Below, in pieces: positions 1-8,858 of a stretch of DNA of 64,000 bases (the first letter of the stretch is position 1; every line of letters starts with the position of its first letter). Origin of the DNA: Sphingobacterium hungaricum (lineage in GTDB: Bacteria > Bacteroidota > Bacteroidia > Sphingobacteriales > Sphingobacteriaceae); the NCBI RefSeq assembly GCF_015210005.1, contig NZ_MU158698.1, positions 1 to 64,000 of the forward strand, in the 5' to 3' direction. The translations under genes and the position numbers were made by a program. The notes below the pieces were generated by a model that worked only from the letters and a program-made list of their open reading frames with translations, was not told the origin of the DNA and ran no database searches.

Positions 1-720
1 TAAAAACTTTCAGAATTACTTTACGCATATAAACCCATTTTAACCCAACTTCATTGTCCCCCCTTTGGGGGCTAGGGGGATACGCCACTCCTCGGATAAC
101 CTTTCTAAAATAAAAGACCACAGAATCCACAGAGAAGCCACAAAAGACACAGAGTTTCCTTGCTCCTTATTCTTTACTCCTAACTCCCTATAAACATAAC
201 CCCCATAACCTTCTTCACCTCCATCACTCCTATAACCACCTAATTACACCCCAACTCTGCGAAACTCCGAGCCTCCTCCGCGCCACTCCGTGGTACAACT
301 TTCAAAATTATTTTACGCCAATAAAACCTTAGCGACCGCATGCGTTTCGCGTGTGCTCACCCAGCAATCGGCGTAAAAACTTTCAGAATTACTTTACGCA
401 TATAAACCCATTTTAACCCAACTTCATTGTCCCCCCTTTGGGGGCTAGGGGGATACGCCACTCCTCGGTTAACCTTTCCAAAATATAAGACCACAGAATC
501 CACAGAGAAGCCACAAAAGACACAGAGTTTCCTTAGCCCCTTACAGCCTAAAATCTAAACTTTCACTTCGCTAGCGCACGCGTTTCGCGTGTGCTATCTC
601 CGCCCTCCATCTCTGCGAAACTCCGAGCCTCCTCCGCGCCACTCCGTGGAACAACTTTCAAAAATACTATACGCCAATAGAACCCCACTTCATTGTCCCC
701 CCTTTGGGGGCTAGGGGGAT
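1..720. repeat. Gene-free region of long direct repeats
   Basis: No convincing gene lies in 1-810. A 161-bp unit at 1-161 recurs almost unchanged at 374-534, with only a few substitutions. A second unit (about 75 bp) at 254-328 recurs at 611-684. Three copies of a G/C-rich hairpin-like motif (CCCCCTTTGGGGGCTAGGGGGA) lie at about 58-80, 431-453 and 697-719. A motif TTTCGCGTGTGCT occurs near 342-354 and 584-596. The arrangement looks like a duplicated block of about 370 bp followed by a partial third copy. Function unknown; it is a noncoding repeat family. Confidence 0.85.
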
Positions 721-810
721 TTAAACCTACAAGTCTTTTTGCTTCGCAACTAAAAAATCCCTATCTTCAAGATTCAAACCTACATAGACTACAGATAAAC
801 CCAATACACT

Positions 811-2172
811 ATGGCTGACTTCCATCTTAATCGACGAAAATTTATTCAATCTACAGCTGCTGTCCTTTCGCTGTCGGCTTTGCAAGCCAATGGATTTACA
901 CTAGACAGCAACAAAAAAAACTTATCTGTTGCACTAATTGGTGCAGGATGGTATGGTAAAAGTGATTTATTTCGGCTGTTGCAAGTACGTGAAGTGAACG
1001 TCGTTGCAGTCTGTGATGTGGATCGAAATCATTTGGAAGAAGCGGGTCGCTTAATCAGCGAACGCCAAGTTTCAAAGAAAGTTCCTAAGCTATATACGGA
1101 CTACAGAAAGCTGTTGTCCGAAAACAAACTGGATTTAGTGGTTATTGGAAGTCCTGACCATTGGCATGCTTTGCAAGCGATTGCCGCGATTGAAGCTGGA
1201 GCACACGTTTACTTACAAAAGCCCGTCAGCGTCGATGTACTTGAAGGAGAAGCTGTGGTGCAAGCTGCGCGAAAGCACAATAAGAAAGTGCAGGTCGGCA
1301 CGCAGCGAAGAAGTACACCCCACTTGATTGATGCGAAGGAAAATGTGATCGACAAAGGTTTGCTAGGAAAAATATCGCATGTGGAAATGTGCTGTTATTT
1401 TCATATGCGCAAAAATGGAAATCCTCCTGAAGAAGCGGTACCAGAATTTTTGGACTATGAACTTTGGACTGGCCCAGCTCCTCTTCGTCCTTACGATGGT
1501 TTGCCTCATGGAAGTTGGTGGCGGACATTTATGGAATATGGAAATGGTATAACGGGCGATATGTGCGTGCATATGTTTGATACCGTGCGCTGGCTATTGC
1601 AATTGAAATGGCCAAAACGCATTACCGCCAACGGCGGAATTTATGTGCAGAAAGGCGGAAAATCAAATATTGCGGATACACAAACAGCGGTCTTTGAATA
1701 TGATGAACTGAACTGTGTCTGGCAGCACCGCACTTGGGGCGCACCGGCAGACCCAGCATATCCTTGGGCGTTTATAATCTATGGCGAGAAAGGAACGTTA
1801 AAAGGAAATACCATGAAGTATGAGTTTATTCCGATCGGCGATGGGGAACGGACTGTAAAGGATGTGGTCTTTGAACGTGAGGAATATCCGGAAGATTTGA
1901 AAGAACCGCGCATTGAGCTAAATGCTGCGCCAGCAAACCGTGCGCAAATGCGAAATTTGCTGTCGGCTATTGAAAATAACCATTTGCCCGTGGCCGATAT
2001 TGAAGAGGGACATATTTCTTCCGCCAGCTGTATTCTTGCAAATATATCCATGGAACTAAATCGTCCCTTGGAATATGATCCAGTTAAAAAGATTTGTGTC
2101 AATGACCCCGAGGCTACTAAATTATTGAAGCGCAACTACCGCGGCGATTGGAAGCATCCGTATAAGGGCTAG
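811..2172 (+). CDS. Gfo/Idh/MocA family oxidoreductase with Tat-type signal
   Basis: The 453-aa protein starts with a twin-arginine type leader (RRKFIQ at residues 8-13 followed by a hydrophobic stretch), so it is probably exported through Tat to the periplasm. A Rossmann dinucleotide-binding motif GAGWYG sits at 44-49, an acidic end of strand 2 (CDVD) near 68-71, and the family's E/QKP motif appears as LQKPVS at 135-140. The C-terminal half is the usual alpha/beta substrate domain. Family members oxidise or reduce sugars and related polyols with NAD(P); the substrate cannot be told from sequence. It stands alone, converging with the next gene, whose stop codon abuts its own. Confidence 0.9.
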   Translation: MADFHLNRRKFIQSTAAVLSLSALQANGFTLDSNKKNLSVALIGAGWYGKSDLFRLLQVREVNVVAVCDVDRNHLEEAGRLISERQVSKKVPKLYTDYRKLLSENKLDLVVIGSPDHWHALQAIAAIEAGAHVYLQKPVSVDVLEGEAVVQAARKHNKKVQVGTQRRSTPHLIDAKENVIDKGLLGKISHVEMCCYFHMRKNGNPPEEAVPEFLDYELWTGPAPLRPYDGLPHGSWWRTFMEYGNGITGDMCVHMFDTVRWLLQLKWPKRITANGGIYVQKGGKSNIADTQTAVFEYDELNCVWQHRTWGAPADPAYPWAFIIYGEKGTLKGNTMKYEFIPIGDGERTVKDVVFEREEYPEDLKEPRIELNAAPANRAQMRNLLSAIENNHLPVADIEEGHISSASCILANISMELNRPLEYDPVKKICVNDPEATKLLKRNYRGDWKHPYKG

Positions 2173-2793
2173 TTATTCTGCTTCCGCAAAATAAGCATTG
2201 TAGCGCTGTATAAATTCCATAGCAAAAAAAGAACCTTTTGGTAATTTTTCGGCTTCGCTATAAAGTTCTGGATAATCTTTGATGATTTCGAGCACGTTTT
2301 CTTTAAACTTTTTACCTTGACCTAAGTATTTTGGGGGACTGCCATCTTTCGTGTAGAATAAATAATTGACAGTTGTTGCAAAAGCAGGATTGCCAGTGCC
2401 CCTCTGCGCGTAATAGCTGTATACGTTGATCTTTCCTTCGGCAAATACCTTCACAAAATCCTGAATGATCCTGAAGCGAAATACATCCTTGAATTCAAAA
2501 TTTTGCAAAACAACAAAGCTATCCAGATCCATGACAAACTTTGAAACTTCATCAGACTTCAGTTTTATCCGCTTGTCATTTTCATCTTTCTTAAAATAGA
2601 TAAAACAGGTTCCATAATCTTTGGGTACATAAGGGGTAGTTGTTATATTGAATTTCAGCAATCCACTCACTTTTTGTCCATCATAGGTATAATAATGACC
2701 TTCGATATAGTCCTTAAATAAATCTTTCTGAGCAAAAATTGTGTTGCGCAGTAATATAGACAGCAACAATGCTACTAGACGATAAGCTTTCAT
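2173..2793 (-). CDS. Secreted hypothetical protein
   Basis: This 206-aa protein begins with a basic and hydrophobic signal peptide (about residues 1-21, ending AQ), so it is likely periplasmic or at the outer membrane. The rest is a mixed strand-rich protein with several Tyr/Phe/Lys-rich segments and no motif I recognise. It resembles the many secreted Bacteroidota proteins of unknown role. Its stop codon directly abuts the stop of the convergent oxidoreductase, leaving no room for a terminator between them. Confidence 0.75.
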   Translation of the reverse strand: MKAYRLVALLLSILLRNTIFAQKDLFKDYIEGHYYTYDGQKVSGLLKFNITTTPYVPKDYGTCFIYFKKDENDKRIKLKSDEVSKFVMDLDSFVVLQNFEFKDVFRFRIIQDFVKVFAEGKINVYSYYAQRGTGNPAFATTVNYLFYTKDGSPPKYLGQGKKFKENVLEIIKDYPELYSEAEKLPKGSFFAMEFIQRYNAYFAEAE

Positions 2794-2960
2794 AGGTTTA
2801 AAAAAATTAATAATTTAATTACTAAACAAATATAAGTAAATTGAGAAAGGTAAAAAAGATATCTCATTTAAGACGTAAATGAATTATTAATCTTATTACT
2901 ATTTTGGTAGTTTTGAAAGAATCAGAATAGAAATAATTTATCAATTATGACTTGTTATAA

Positions 2961-3464
2961 ATGACTTATAATTCTTTTATACCCTATCGATAAATCCCAT
3001 TTCTTTTAATTCCCATTCTACTTTTCAGTTGCACGGATACGAAAGATGTTTCCACTTGGAAGTATTCCCATAAAATGATTAAATCAAAAGCGGATACTAA
3101 TCTTTATTTAGGACATTATCCTCCTGAAAATTTTATTAGAGAGAATTTTAAAGATGCACCGTTTATTTTAGAGGGAGATATTCTTCAAGTAGATTCTGTA
3201 AGTGGATTTGAAAAAGTGATTGTCTTTAAAATTGATTCGGTTTGGAAAGGAGATATTTTAGAGGACACTATCCAATATGCGACAAGCAATGATTTGAGAT
3301 TGAATGAATACACCTATTCAAGACAAATCGTTTTTTTACAAAAACAACCTAAAGTAAAGTACTACACGTATACAGATTCCATTGAATATTTCCCAATTGG
3401 AGAAAATACTGTTTGGTCCTTGGACAAGGAGTTTAAAAGATATTTGCTGGATTTTTCAAAGTAA
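2961..3464 (+). pseudogene. Lipoprotein gene with an in-frame stop in the signal peptide
   Basis: The intact reading frame runs from ATG 3075 (129 aa), but the same frame extends upstream without a break to ATG 2961 except for one TAA at 2991-2993. The upstream part encodes a good lipoprotein signal: hydrophobic IPFLLIPILLFSC followed by TDTKD, with the lipobox Cys encoded at about 3030. The stop is one substitution away from a Lys, Gln or Glu codon. Starting at 3075 would give a protein without export signal. The body has no domain I recognise. It may be a recent pseudogene, a sequencing error, or a cytoplasmic product from the internal start. Confidence 0.6.
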
Positions 3465-3470
3465 AAACTC

Positions 3471-3640
3471 AAAAGTAAAAAGTAAAAATTGTGGAAAGAC
3501 TTTCAAAGTTAAAAGACACAGAAATTATAATATCTCGTTCAGGAAGATAATATATCCTCCTTCCATAACCTTTCATAAACTAACGATAATAATCTTTCCA
3601 AAATAATTCCCCCTTTGGGGGTTAGGGGGAATCCTTTACT
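3471..3640. repeat. Noncoding repeat stretch
   Basis: After the lipoprotein gene the sequence carries AAAGTAAAAAGTAAAAAT-type low-complexity DNA similar to stretches at 49.5 and 58.2-58.4 kb. A copy of the CCCCCTTTGGGGG(C/T)TAGGGGGA motif is at 3609-3630, related to the three copies in 1-720 and one at 50499-50520. No gene is seen. Confidence 0.6.
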
Positions 3641-3664
3641 CTTCTAGCAAATAGAAATAGCTAA

Positions 3665-4288
3665 CTAATCCATCTGCTGGAAAACAATGCTTAAGTCTCC
3701 TGCGTAATAATTAGATGATAAATTTGTAGGATACGTTTGAGTACTTCCTCCAATCCATTGATAACCTAAAATCGAAATATTTCCACTGGCAATTGGGTAC
3801 GTACTGTCAGAATTATCGACTTTATTGCGTTTGTACCAATCGTTTCCATTGTAGGTAATCAAATATTCTTTGTTCGCTTCCAATTGAAAGGGTTCGATTG
3901 CAGTTTTGATTTCCACATTTGCTGTCGTTGTAGGAATGGTAATGGTTTTAAGAACAGTTTTCGTTGCATTATCCCAAATAGTCACCCTTGTATTCGTTGC
4001 GTTATCCGGAATCTTAAAGGTAATGGCATTTATTTTTCCTTTAACCTTGGGACTGAATCTGTATCCAAATTCGTAATTACCTGAATTGATAAAGTTGGTT
4101 GTCGCCGCGTTGAAACCGCTGCCTTGAAGATACAAAGCTAGCGGATTTTCTTCTTCGTAAATTTTTTCGGGAACTGCATCATCACTTTTGCTACAGCTAG
4201 CTCCTAGTGCAAGAATAGCAATCAACGCAAATGCAAGCGTAAAGTTTTTAATGTTTTTTCCGAAAAGAGAGTTTGACTTTTTCATCAT
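3665..4288 (-). CDS. Lipoprotein with a DUF4082-like domain
   Basis: The 207-aa product has a lysine-rich N-terminus, a hydrophobic core and a lipobox ending GASC at about residues 29-32, followed by SKSDD, so it is a lipoprotein. Residues about 65-200 read as a beta-sandwich: a region with GYRFSPKVKGKINAITF, a strand pattern VTIWDNATKTVLKT, and a later EANKEYLITYNGNDWY. This is reminiscent of the DUF4082 domain found in secreted bacterial proteins; that assignment is from motif resemblance only. A second Met is at residue 2. Role unknown. Confidence 0.7.
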   Translation of the reverse strand: MMKKSNSLFGKNIKNFTLAFALIAILALGASCSKSDDAVPEKIYEEENPLALYLQGSGFNAATTNFINSGNYEFGYRFSPKVKGKINAITFKIPDNATNTRVTIWDNATKTVLKTITIPTTTANVEIKTAIEPFQLEANKEYLITYNGNDWYKRNKVDNSDSTYPIASGNISILGYQWIGGSTQTYPTNLSSNYYAGDLSIVFQQMD

Positions 4289-4436
4289 TTCTTGTTTTTA
4301 ATTAATTAATTTTTTGTTTTATATATTATTGTTTAGTCAAAATTAGTTTGCAGGCTTTAACTTACTCAGCAGAGTGAGCACAGGATAGGATTAAATGAGT
4401 AAACTACGAGTTTTAGTGAGGGAATCGGTAAATTGA

Positions 4437-5107
4437 CTATTTTTTGAAGGGAAATATAGAATGAACATCATGCTTTTTCAAAGGTTCTTTTTGCGACTCA
4501 TCCGTGAAAAATCGGTCAAACATAGGTGTTTGAATGTACCCCGGCTGCACATTATTAATTCGGATGCCGGCGGATGCAGTTTCTACCGCTAAAGCTCGCA
4601 CAAGCCCATCGATTGCCGATTTGTTAGCGGAATAAACAGCCGAACCCGGAAACGCTCCCTTGGCAAGCCAAGAAGAAGTGTTGACTATAACCCCAGCTGT
4701 GCCTTGCTTCTTGAACTGTTCAATTTCGTATTTGCAGGATAGCCAAACCCCTTTCAGATTAATCGCCATCACTTCATCAAACTGTTCTTCGGTCACTTCA
4801 CTGATAGGTGCAAAATTTCCTTCAATACCTGCGTTATTGAATGCAATATCCAATTTTCCGAAAATGCGAACGGTCTCTTCAATCAAAAATTTAACATCTG
4901 CAGGTTTAGAAATGTCAGTCTGGATAAAATAAACATTCGAGCTGATTCCCGACAGCTCTTGCACAGCTATTTCATCTGCTCCTTTCTGCGTCCAGCAATC
5001 ACAACCTTTGAACCTCTTTCAAGGAAAAGCTTCGCGGCAGCCAATCCGATGCCTGTTGAACGTCCGGTCACAAGAGCAACTTTATCTTTTAAACTTTCTT
5101 GTCTCAT
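4437..5107 (-). pseudogene. Short-chain dehydrogenase/reductase, frameshifted and truncated
   Basis: The N-terminal part starts at ATG 5107 and encodes a classical SDR start with the cofactor motif VTGRSTGIGLA. That frame ends after GRRKEQMK with a TAG. The remaining SDR (ADEIAVQELSG..., NNAGIEG, catalytic S-Y-K around SSWLAKGAFPGSAVYSANKSA, and PGYIQTPM) continues in another frame, so one base is missing near the A-run at about 4980-4990. The open frame ends at 4437 in HSIFPFKK, about 35 residues before SDR proteins normally end, and the DNA beyond does not continue the fold. Both lesions suggest an inactive gene. Confidence 0.85.
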
Positions 5108-5264
5108 CACATTTATGCATTTGTTATATCACAAACTTCCTACATTCAGCTTATTAAAAGTTATGCAAATCAAACGAATTGTTATGATTTAAGAATAAAA
5201 AGGCGATAATTGCTTCGGTTTATTTTCCGCGATTATCTTTTCATTTAACTCAAACGCATTAAAC

Positions 5265-5434
5265 CTTAAGTTTAGGCTTAGTCTTCTGCCACACAACTTA
5301 CTTTTCATATGTAAACTTAAGAATAACAGTATATTACTATTTATTTTTAGAGAATTGGTATATTTGAGAATCATCAAGCCAGTTTGAAAAAAGATTAAAA
5401 AAATTCGGTTAATATCAGAACTTTACTTAAGTTT
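5265..5434. promoter_or_regulatory. Three CTTAAGTTT motifs upstream of higBA
   Basis: CTTAAGTTTA is at 5265-5274, its reverse complement TAAACTTAAG at 5312-5321, and CTTAAGTTT again at 5426-5434, the last overlapping a TAnnTTTG-type -7 box (TAAGTTTG, 5428-5435) 14 bp before the toxin start. HigA-type antitoxins usually repress their own operon, so these are candidate operator half-sites. This is inference from position and repetition only. Confidence 0.4.
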
Positions 5435-5448
5435 GTATAGTCATTCTT

Positions 5449-5790
5449 ATGAGAATTGTAGGAAAGAAAATAATTTTTAGAGTCAAGAAGAAAAACATAG
5501 GCAATAAAAAGCTGTGTAATGAAATTGATAAGTTAATAAACTATTTAGAGCAGTTCAAACCTAATGAAAAAAACATTAATGATATTAGAAATGACGCCGA
5601 CTGCGTACACTCCGATGGATTTTATTTTTTTAACATTCATATTCATCGTACGCTACTGTTGATTGAGTTTGACGATGATGGAGAAGCCACAATTGTATGG
5701 GCGGGCACGCATCAAGAATATGAGACGATATTTAAAAATAATAAATCGACCATAGAAAAGTGGTTACGAAAAAACGGATATATAGCGTAA
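5449..5790 (+). CDS. higB: HigB-family toxin (mRNA interferase)
   Basis: This 113-aa basic protein resembles the HigB toxin family of the RelE/ParE superfamily, ribosome-dependent endoribonucleases that cleave translated mRNA. The recognisable part is the C-terminal half: a VHSDGFYFFNIHIH strand pair, then LLIEFDDDGEATIVWAGTHQEYE, where the WAGTHQEY motif corresponds to the conserved FVGTHxEYD of HigB. The toxin gene comes first, as in typical higBA operons, and its TAA overlaps the ATG of the antitoxin by one base, so the two are translationally coupled. The N-terminus is more divergent than the C-terminus. Confidence 0.8.
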   Translation: MRIVGKKIIFRVKKKNIGNKKLCNEIDKLINYLEQFKPNEKNINDIRNDADCVHSDGFYFFNIHIHRTLLLIEFDDDGEATIVWAGTHQEYETIFKNNKSTIEKWLRKNGYIA

Positions 5791-6350
5791 TGAAAACACA
5801 TTTTGACATAGAAAACATAATTGAAAAGGGGTCAATCACGAACGAATTAGATTACGATAGAGCTCTTATCGCTGATAGAAAACTGAGGCTTCTTGCGAAG
5901 GAAAGTATTCATTTTAAGAATTTAAGGCTCAAGCTTCGTGACATAATTGAAAAATATGAAAGTTCCGAATGGAGTGATATTGATAAAATTGATAATCATA
6001 AACTTGTCGAAAGCGAGAAATCTGAGCATATTGCCGAACAAGAAAGATTGTTTATTGAAAACAGAAAAAAAACCATCCGAAAAAAAATCAAAGAACTTGA
6101 TTTAACACAAGAAAATTTGGCGTCAATCTTGGGCCACAAGAGTAAAACGCACATGTCTGAACTTATGAATGGCATTAAACCATTTACGCTTAAAGATTTA
6201 ATTATTATAAATCGATTATTGAAAATCGAAATATCTCAATTGATACCTATGTTTCTGTCAAAAGAAGACCAAATAAAAGTAAAAGAGGCAGTGAAAAAAT
6301 TGGATAAACCAAAAGTTAGCTTTGCTAGTGATGAATTCGTTTTAAGCTAA
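5790..6350 (+). CDS. higA: HigA-family antitoxin with XRE-type HTH
   Basis: The best start is the ATG at 5790, which overlaps the toxin's stop (TAATG); this gives 186 aa. A helix-turn-helix of the XRE/Cro type occupies about residues 110-165 (KIKELDLTQENLASILGH, then SELMNGIKPFTLKDLIIINRLL). The N-terminal 100 residues are charged and helical and probably wrap the toxin. It should neutralise HigB and repress the operon. An alternative start at 5760 inside the toxin gene is less likely because it would place 30 bases of overlap. Confidence 0.82.
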   Translation: MKTHFDIENIIEKGSITNELDYDRALIADRKLRLLAKESIHFKNLRLKLRDIIEKYESSEWSDIDKIDNHKLVESEKSEHIAEQERLFIENRKKTIRKKIKELDLTQENLASILGHKSKTHMSELMNGIKPFTLKDLIIINRLLKIEISQLIPMFLSKEDQIKVKEAVKKLDKPKVSFASDEFVLS

Positions 6351-6443
6351 TCGAATATTTGAAAATTTTAATTCCTTATTATCAAACCCAAGATTTAATT
6401 AGCAAAGTGTTCCAAGATTTAATGGATTAATAAATTAATGTTC

Positions 6444-6830
6444 TCATCCTGCTCCACATGGATTATCCACGATGTAAAGCCAAGTGCCATCCGACTGTTT
6501 GCGCACGATTTCGGAACTAGAACCTTCGATTACAATATCTTCAGATTTATCGTTCTTTGTTTCAATTTTCCAATCTGCTCTGAGCAGAGCAATGTTTTCT
6601 AGTTCGACACAATACTTATTTACGGAAGTCATTTTTCCTCCAAAATTTAAAAGATTCAAGTGCTCTTCATTTATAAGCTCAACTCCTGAAACTATTGTCC
6701 CATCATAGCGAACTATTTTTGCATTGCTTTCAGATAGCATGTTCAGTCTATTTACATCTCCCGAATTATATGCATCAGCGAAAAACTCATTCATCTGCTC
6801 AGGACTAAGTGGGATTATTTTTGTATTCAT
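6444..6830 (-). CDS. NTF2-like / SnoaL-type small protein
   Basis: The 128-aa sequence has the NTF2-like pattern: an N-terminal helix (SPEQMNEFFADAYNSGDVNRLNMLS), then ESNAKIVRYDGTIVSGVELINEEH and a run of strands ending GTWLYIVDNPCG. Proteins of this fold bind small molecules or catalyse diverse reactions; no active-site residues can be assigned. It lies three bases downstream of the AraC gene on the same strand, so both are probably one transcript and it may be a target of that regulator. Confidence 0.7.
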   Translation of the reverse strand: MNTKIIPLSPEQMNEFFADAYNSGDVNRLNMLSESNAKIVRYDGTIVSGVELINEEHLNLLNFGGKMTSVNKYCVELENIALLRADWKIETKNDKSEDIVIEGSSSEIVRKQSDGTWLYIVDNPCGAG

Positions 6831-6833
6831 AAA

Positions 6834-7763
6834 TTAACTGATTAATTCTGCATTTTTCTTGTTGCAATTAATTTTTTCCTTTCTAAACTGTAAAGGAGTA
6901 CTACCGGTTTGCTTCTTGAAGAAGTTAATAAAATTAGAAGAATGTTCAAACCCCAAACTATATGCTATTTCGGCAATATCCCAATTGCTAAAGTTCAATA
7001 AGGCTTTCGCTTCCTTACTCATTCGTTCAGCGATAAGTTCGCTGGTGGTTTTACCCGTAGTGTCTTTCAAAGCTCGGTTTAGTGAATTCGTATGGACATT
7101 CAGCTGCGCTGCAAATTCATTCGCCGTCTTCAGTTTGATTCGTTGGCTTGGCGCATCAATAGGATATTGACGGTCTACCAATTCCAAGAATAATGAACTG
7201 ATTCTTTCGGAGGAATTATTTGGCTGATACAAGCTTTCAGGAAGTTGCATTTTTAATGCTTCATGCATAATGATTTGCACATAGCTTCGTAGCAAATCGT
7301 ATTTATTGGAATAAGATGAATTTAGTTCACGAAACATGCTTTCAAAAATACCTTGCAATAAAAGCATGCTCTCTTCACTAGGAAAGAACACATGGTTTCC
7401 ACCGACTTTAAACAAAGGCGATTGCGAAAGGCTTTCATTTTTAAGATTTTGATGGATAAATTCTTCTGTGAAAAGACAAAAATAACCAGCTTGTTCTGTC
7501 GAAGTCGGTTCCCAAGAATACGGAATCAATGGATTAAGAAAAGTAATTGTAGGTTTATCTATGTGAATAATCCTGTCCGCGTAGCTTAAAATTCCGCTCC
7601 CGTTAGCAATCATCGAGATTTTATAAAAATCTCGGCGATTAGGAGGCAAAGCCGTATTGTCGCAAGCAAATTCTTCGCGCCGGTACACATTGAACTGTCC
7701 CTTTTCTTTGTTTTCTTGTCCATGACGGACATAAAATTCGGATATGCTCTCTGACTTGTTCAT
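6834..7763 (-). CDS. AraC-family transcriptional regulator
   Basis: The 309-aa protein has a cupin-like N-terminal sensor part (residues about 25-180) and a C-terminal AraC DNA-binding domain with both HTH motifs: TANEFAAQLNVHTNSLNRALK (first) and WDIAEIAYSLGFEHSSNFINFFKKQTGSTPLQFR (second). It is first in a two-gene unit with the NTF2-like protein three bases downstream. Inducer unknown. Confidence 0.9.
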   Translation of the reverse strand: MNKSESISEFYVRHGQENKEKGQFNVYRREEFACDNTALPPNRRDFYKISMIANGSGILSYADRIIHIDKPTITFLNPLIPYSWEPTSTEQAGYFCLFTEEFIHQNLKNESLSQSPLFKVGGNHVFFPSEESMLLLQGIFESMFRELNSSYSNKYDLLRSYVQIIMHEALKMQLPESLYQPNNSSERISSLFLELVDRQYPIDAPSQRIKLKTANEFAAQLNVHTNSLNRALKDTTGKTTSELIAERMSKEAKALLNFSNWDIAEIAYSLGFEHSSNFINFFKKQTGSTPLQFRKEKINCNKKNAELIS

Positions 7764-8000
7764 TTCAGGAAATTATTTGATTCAAACCATAGATTAAAGA
7801 TAACTAAATAACGTTTATTCATGATGATCATAGTATAATTTCTTACTGTTAAGCTTTAATGTTTAAGACTAATGAACGAGTTTACAAAATTTCGTGCTAC
7901 AGATCAGCCCGCCTTCATTTGACAAGCTGATTTCCTGAATTTTTACAATTTTAGAAACCCTATTATAAATAGCTTGCATCTTAATTTATCCAATAAACTT

Positions 8001-8600
8001 ATGAAAGAAATTCCAAAAAAATTAAAATCATTTTTAACTGCCCTAATTGTATTAAACGTTGTGTTCCTAGGAACTATCATCTATATTTTAGGCTTTTATG
8101 AAAAAGATATCGCACAATTCGACCGAATAGATATCAAGAACAAAGAAGGTGCAAACCGAGTGGTTATTTCAAATGAAAATCATATTCCAAACCCTATTAT
8201 CGATGGTAAAGAGTATCAGCGTAGGATGACACCAGCAGGCATCATATTTTATGATAAAAGAGGCGACGAGCGAGGCGGAATTGCCATTTCGGAAGCGGAT
8301 GACATGAATTTTAATGCGATTGCCTTTGATTATCAAAATGCCGATGCCATTGGCATGTATGCGCAAGACAATTTAATTACTAATTATTTTAAAGCAGGCA
8401 TAACTATTAATGATAAAGACCTTTCAGGAAAACCTGGATACAACATCAATAGAATCAATTTAGTGACAGAAAATGGAAATGCCTCTTTAGTGATGAAAGA
8501 CGCAAACGAAGTTCCTAGACTTGTCCTAAAAGTAGATAGTTTAGGCACACCGTCTATTGAAATGTATGATAAAGATGGAGTGCCAACTTGGAAACCATAA
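8001..8600 (+). CDS. Single-pass membrane protein of unknown function
   Basis: From ATG 8001 the product is 199 aa; a TTG 27 bases upstream is less likely. After a lysine-rich start there is one transmembrane segment at about residues 11-33 (SFLTALIVLNVVFLGTIIYIL). The rest would be periplasmic, and contains short repeated strand phrases such as RIDIKNKEGANRVVIS, GIIFYDKRGDERGGIAIS and NLVTENGNASLVMKDANEVPRLVLKVDSLG. These look like a beta-solenoid or repeated sandwich. No known family is recognised. Confidence 0.7.
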   Translation: MKEIPKKLKSFLTALIVLNVVFLGTIIYILGFYEKDIAQFDRIDIKNKEGANRVVISNENHIPNPIIDGKEYQRRMTPAGIIFYDKRGDERGGIAISEADDMNFNAIAFDYQNADAIGMYAQDNLITNYFKAGITINDKDLSGKPGYNINRINLVTENGNASLVMKDANEVPRLVLKVDSLGTPSIEMYDKDGVPTWKP

Positions 8601-8858
8601 ATTCATATTTTTGTAATTTTATAAGCCAAATTCTACTGTGCTGCAATTATGCCAGTAGAATTTGAGTTTTCAAAATAAGGTAAGATTTTTTTTATTAACT
8701 TCACATGTACTAAAAAAAAACAACCTATTCAAGTACAGTAAATCTGCGGAATGACAAACTTCAGTTTTAATCGTACAAGCCTTTTGTGCATGGATTAGAC
8801 GATTCCAAAGTCTTGATTGGGTTTCATATTTTTTTACATGCTTACCAATGAAATTATG

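Noticed and set aside
811..2172. Sugar utilisation locus around the Gfo/Idh/MocA gene
   Set aside because: No sugar kinase, SusC/SusD pair, isomerase or transporter is adjacent, so a pathway cannot be assigned.
5189..5377. A 62-aa minus-strand frame between the broken dehydrogenase and higB
   Set aside because: It holds the CTTAAGTTT motifs of the putative higBA operator and has no coding character.
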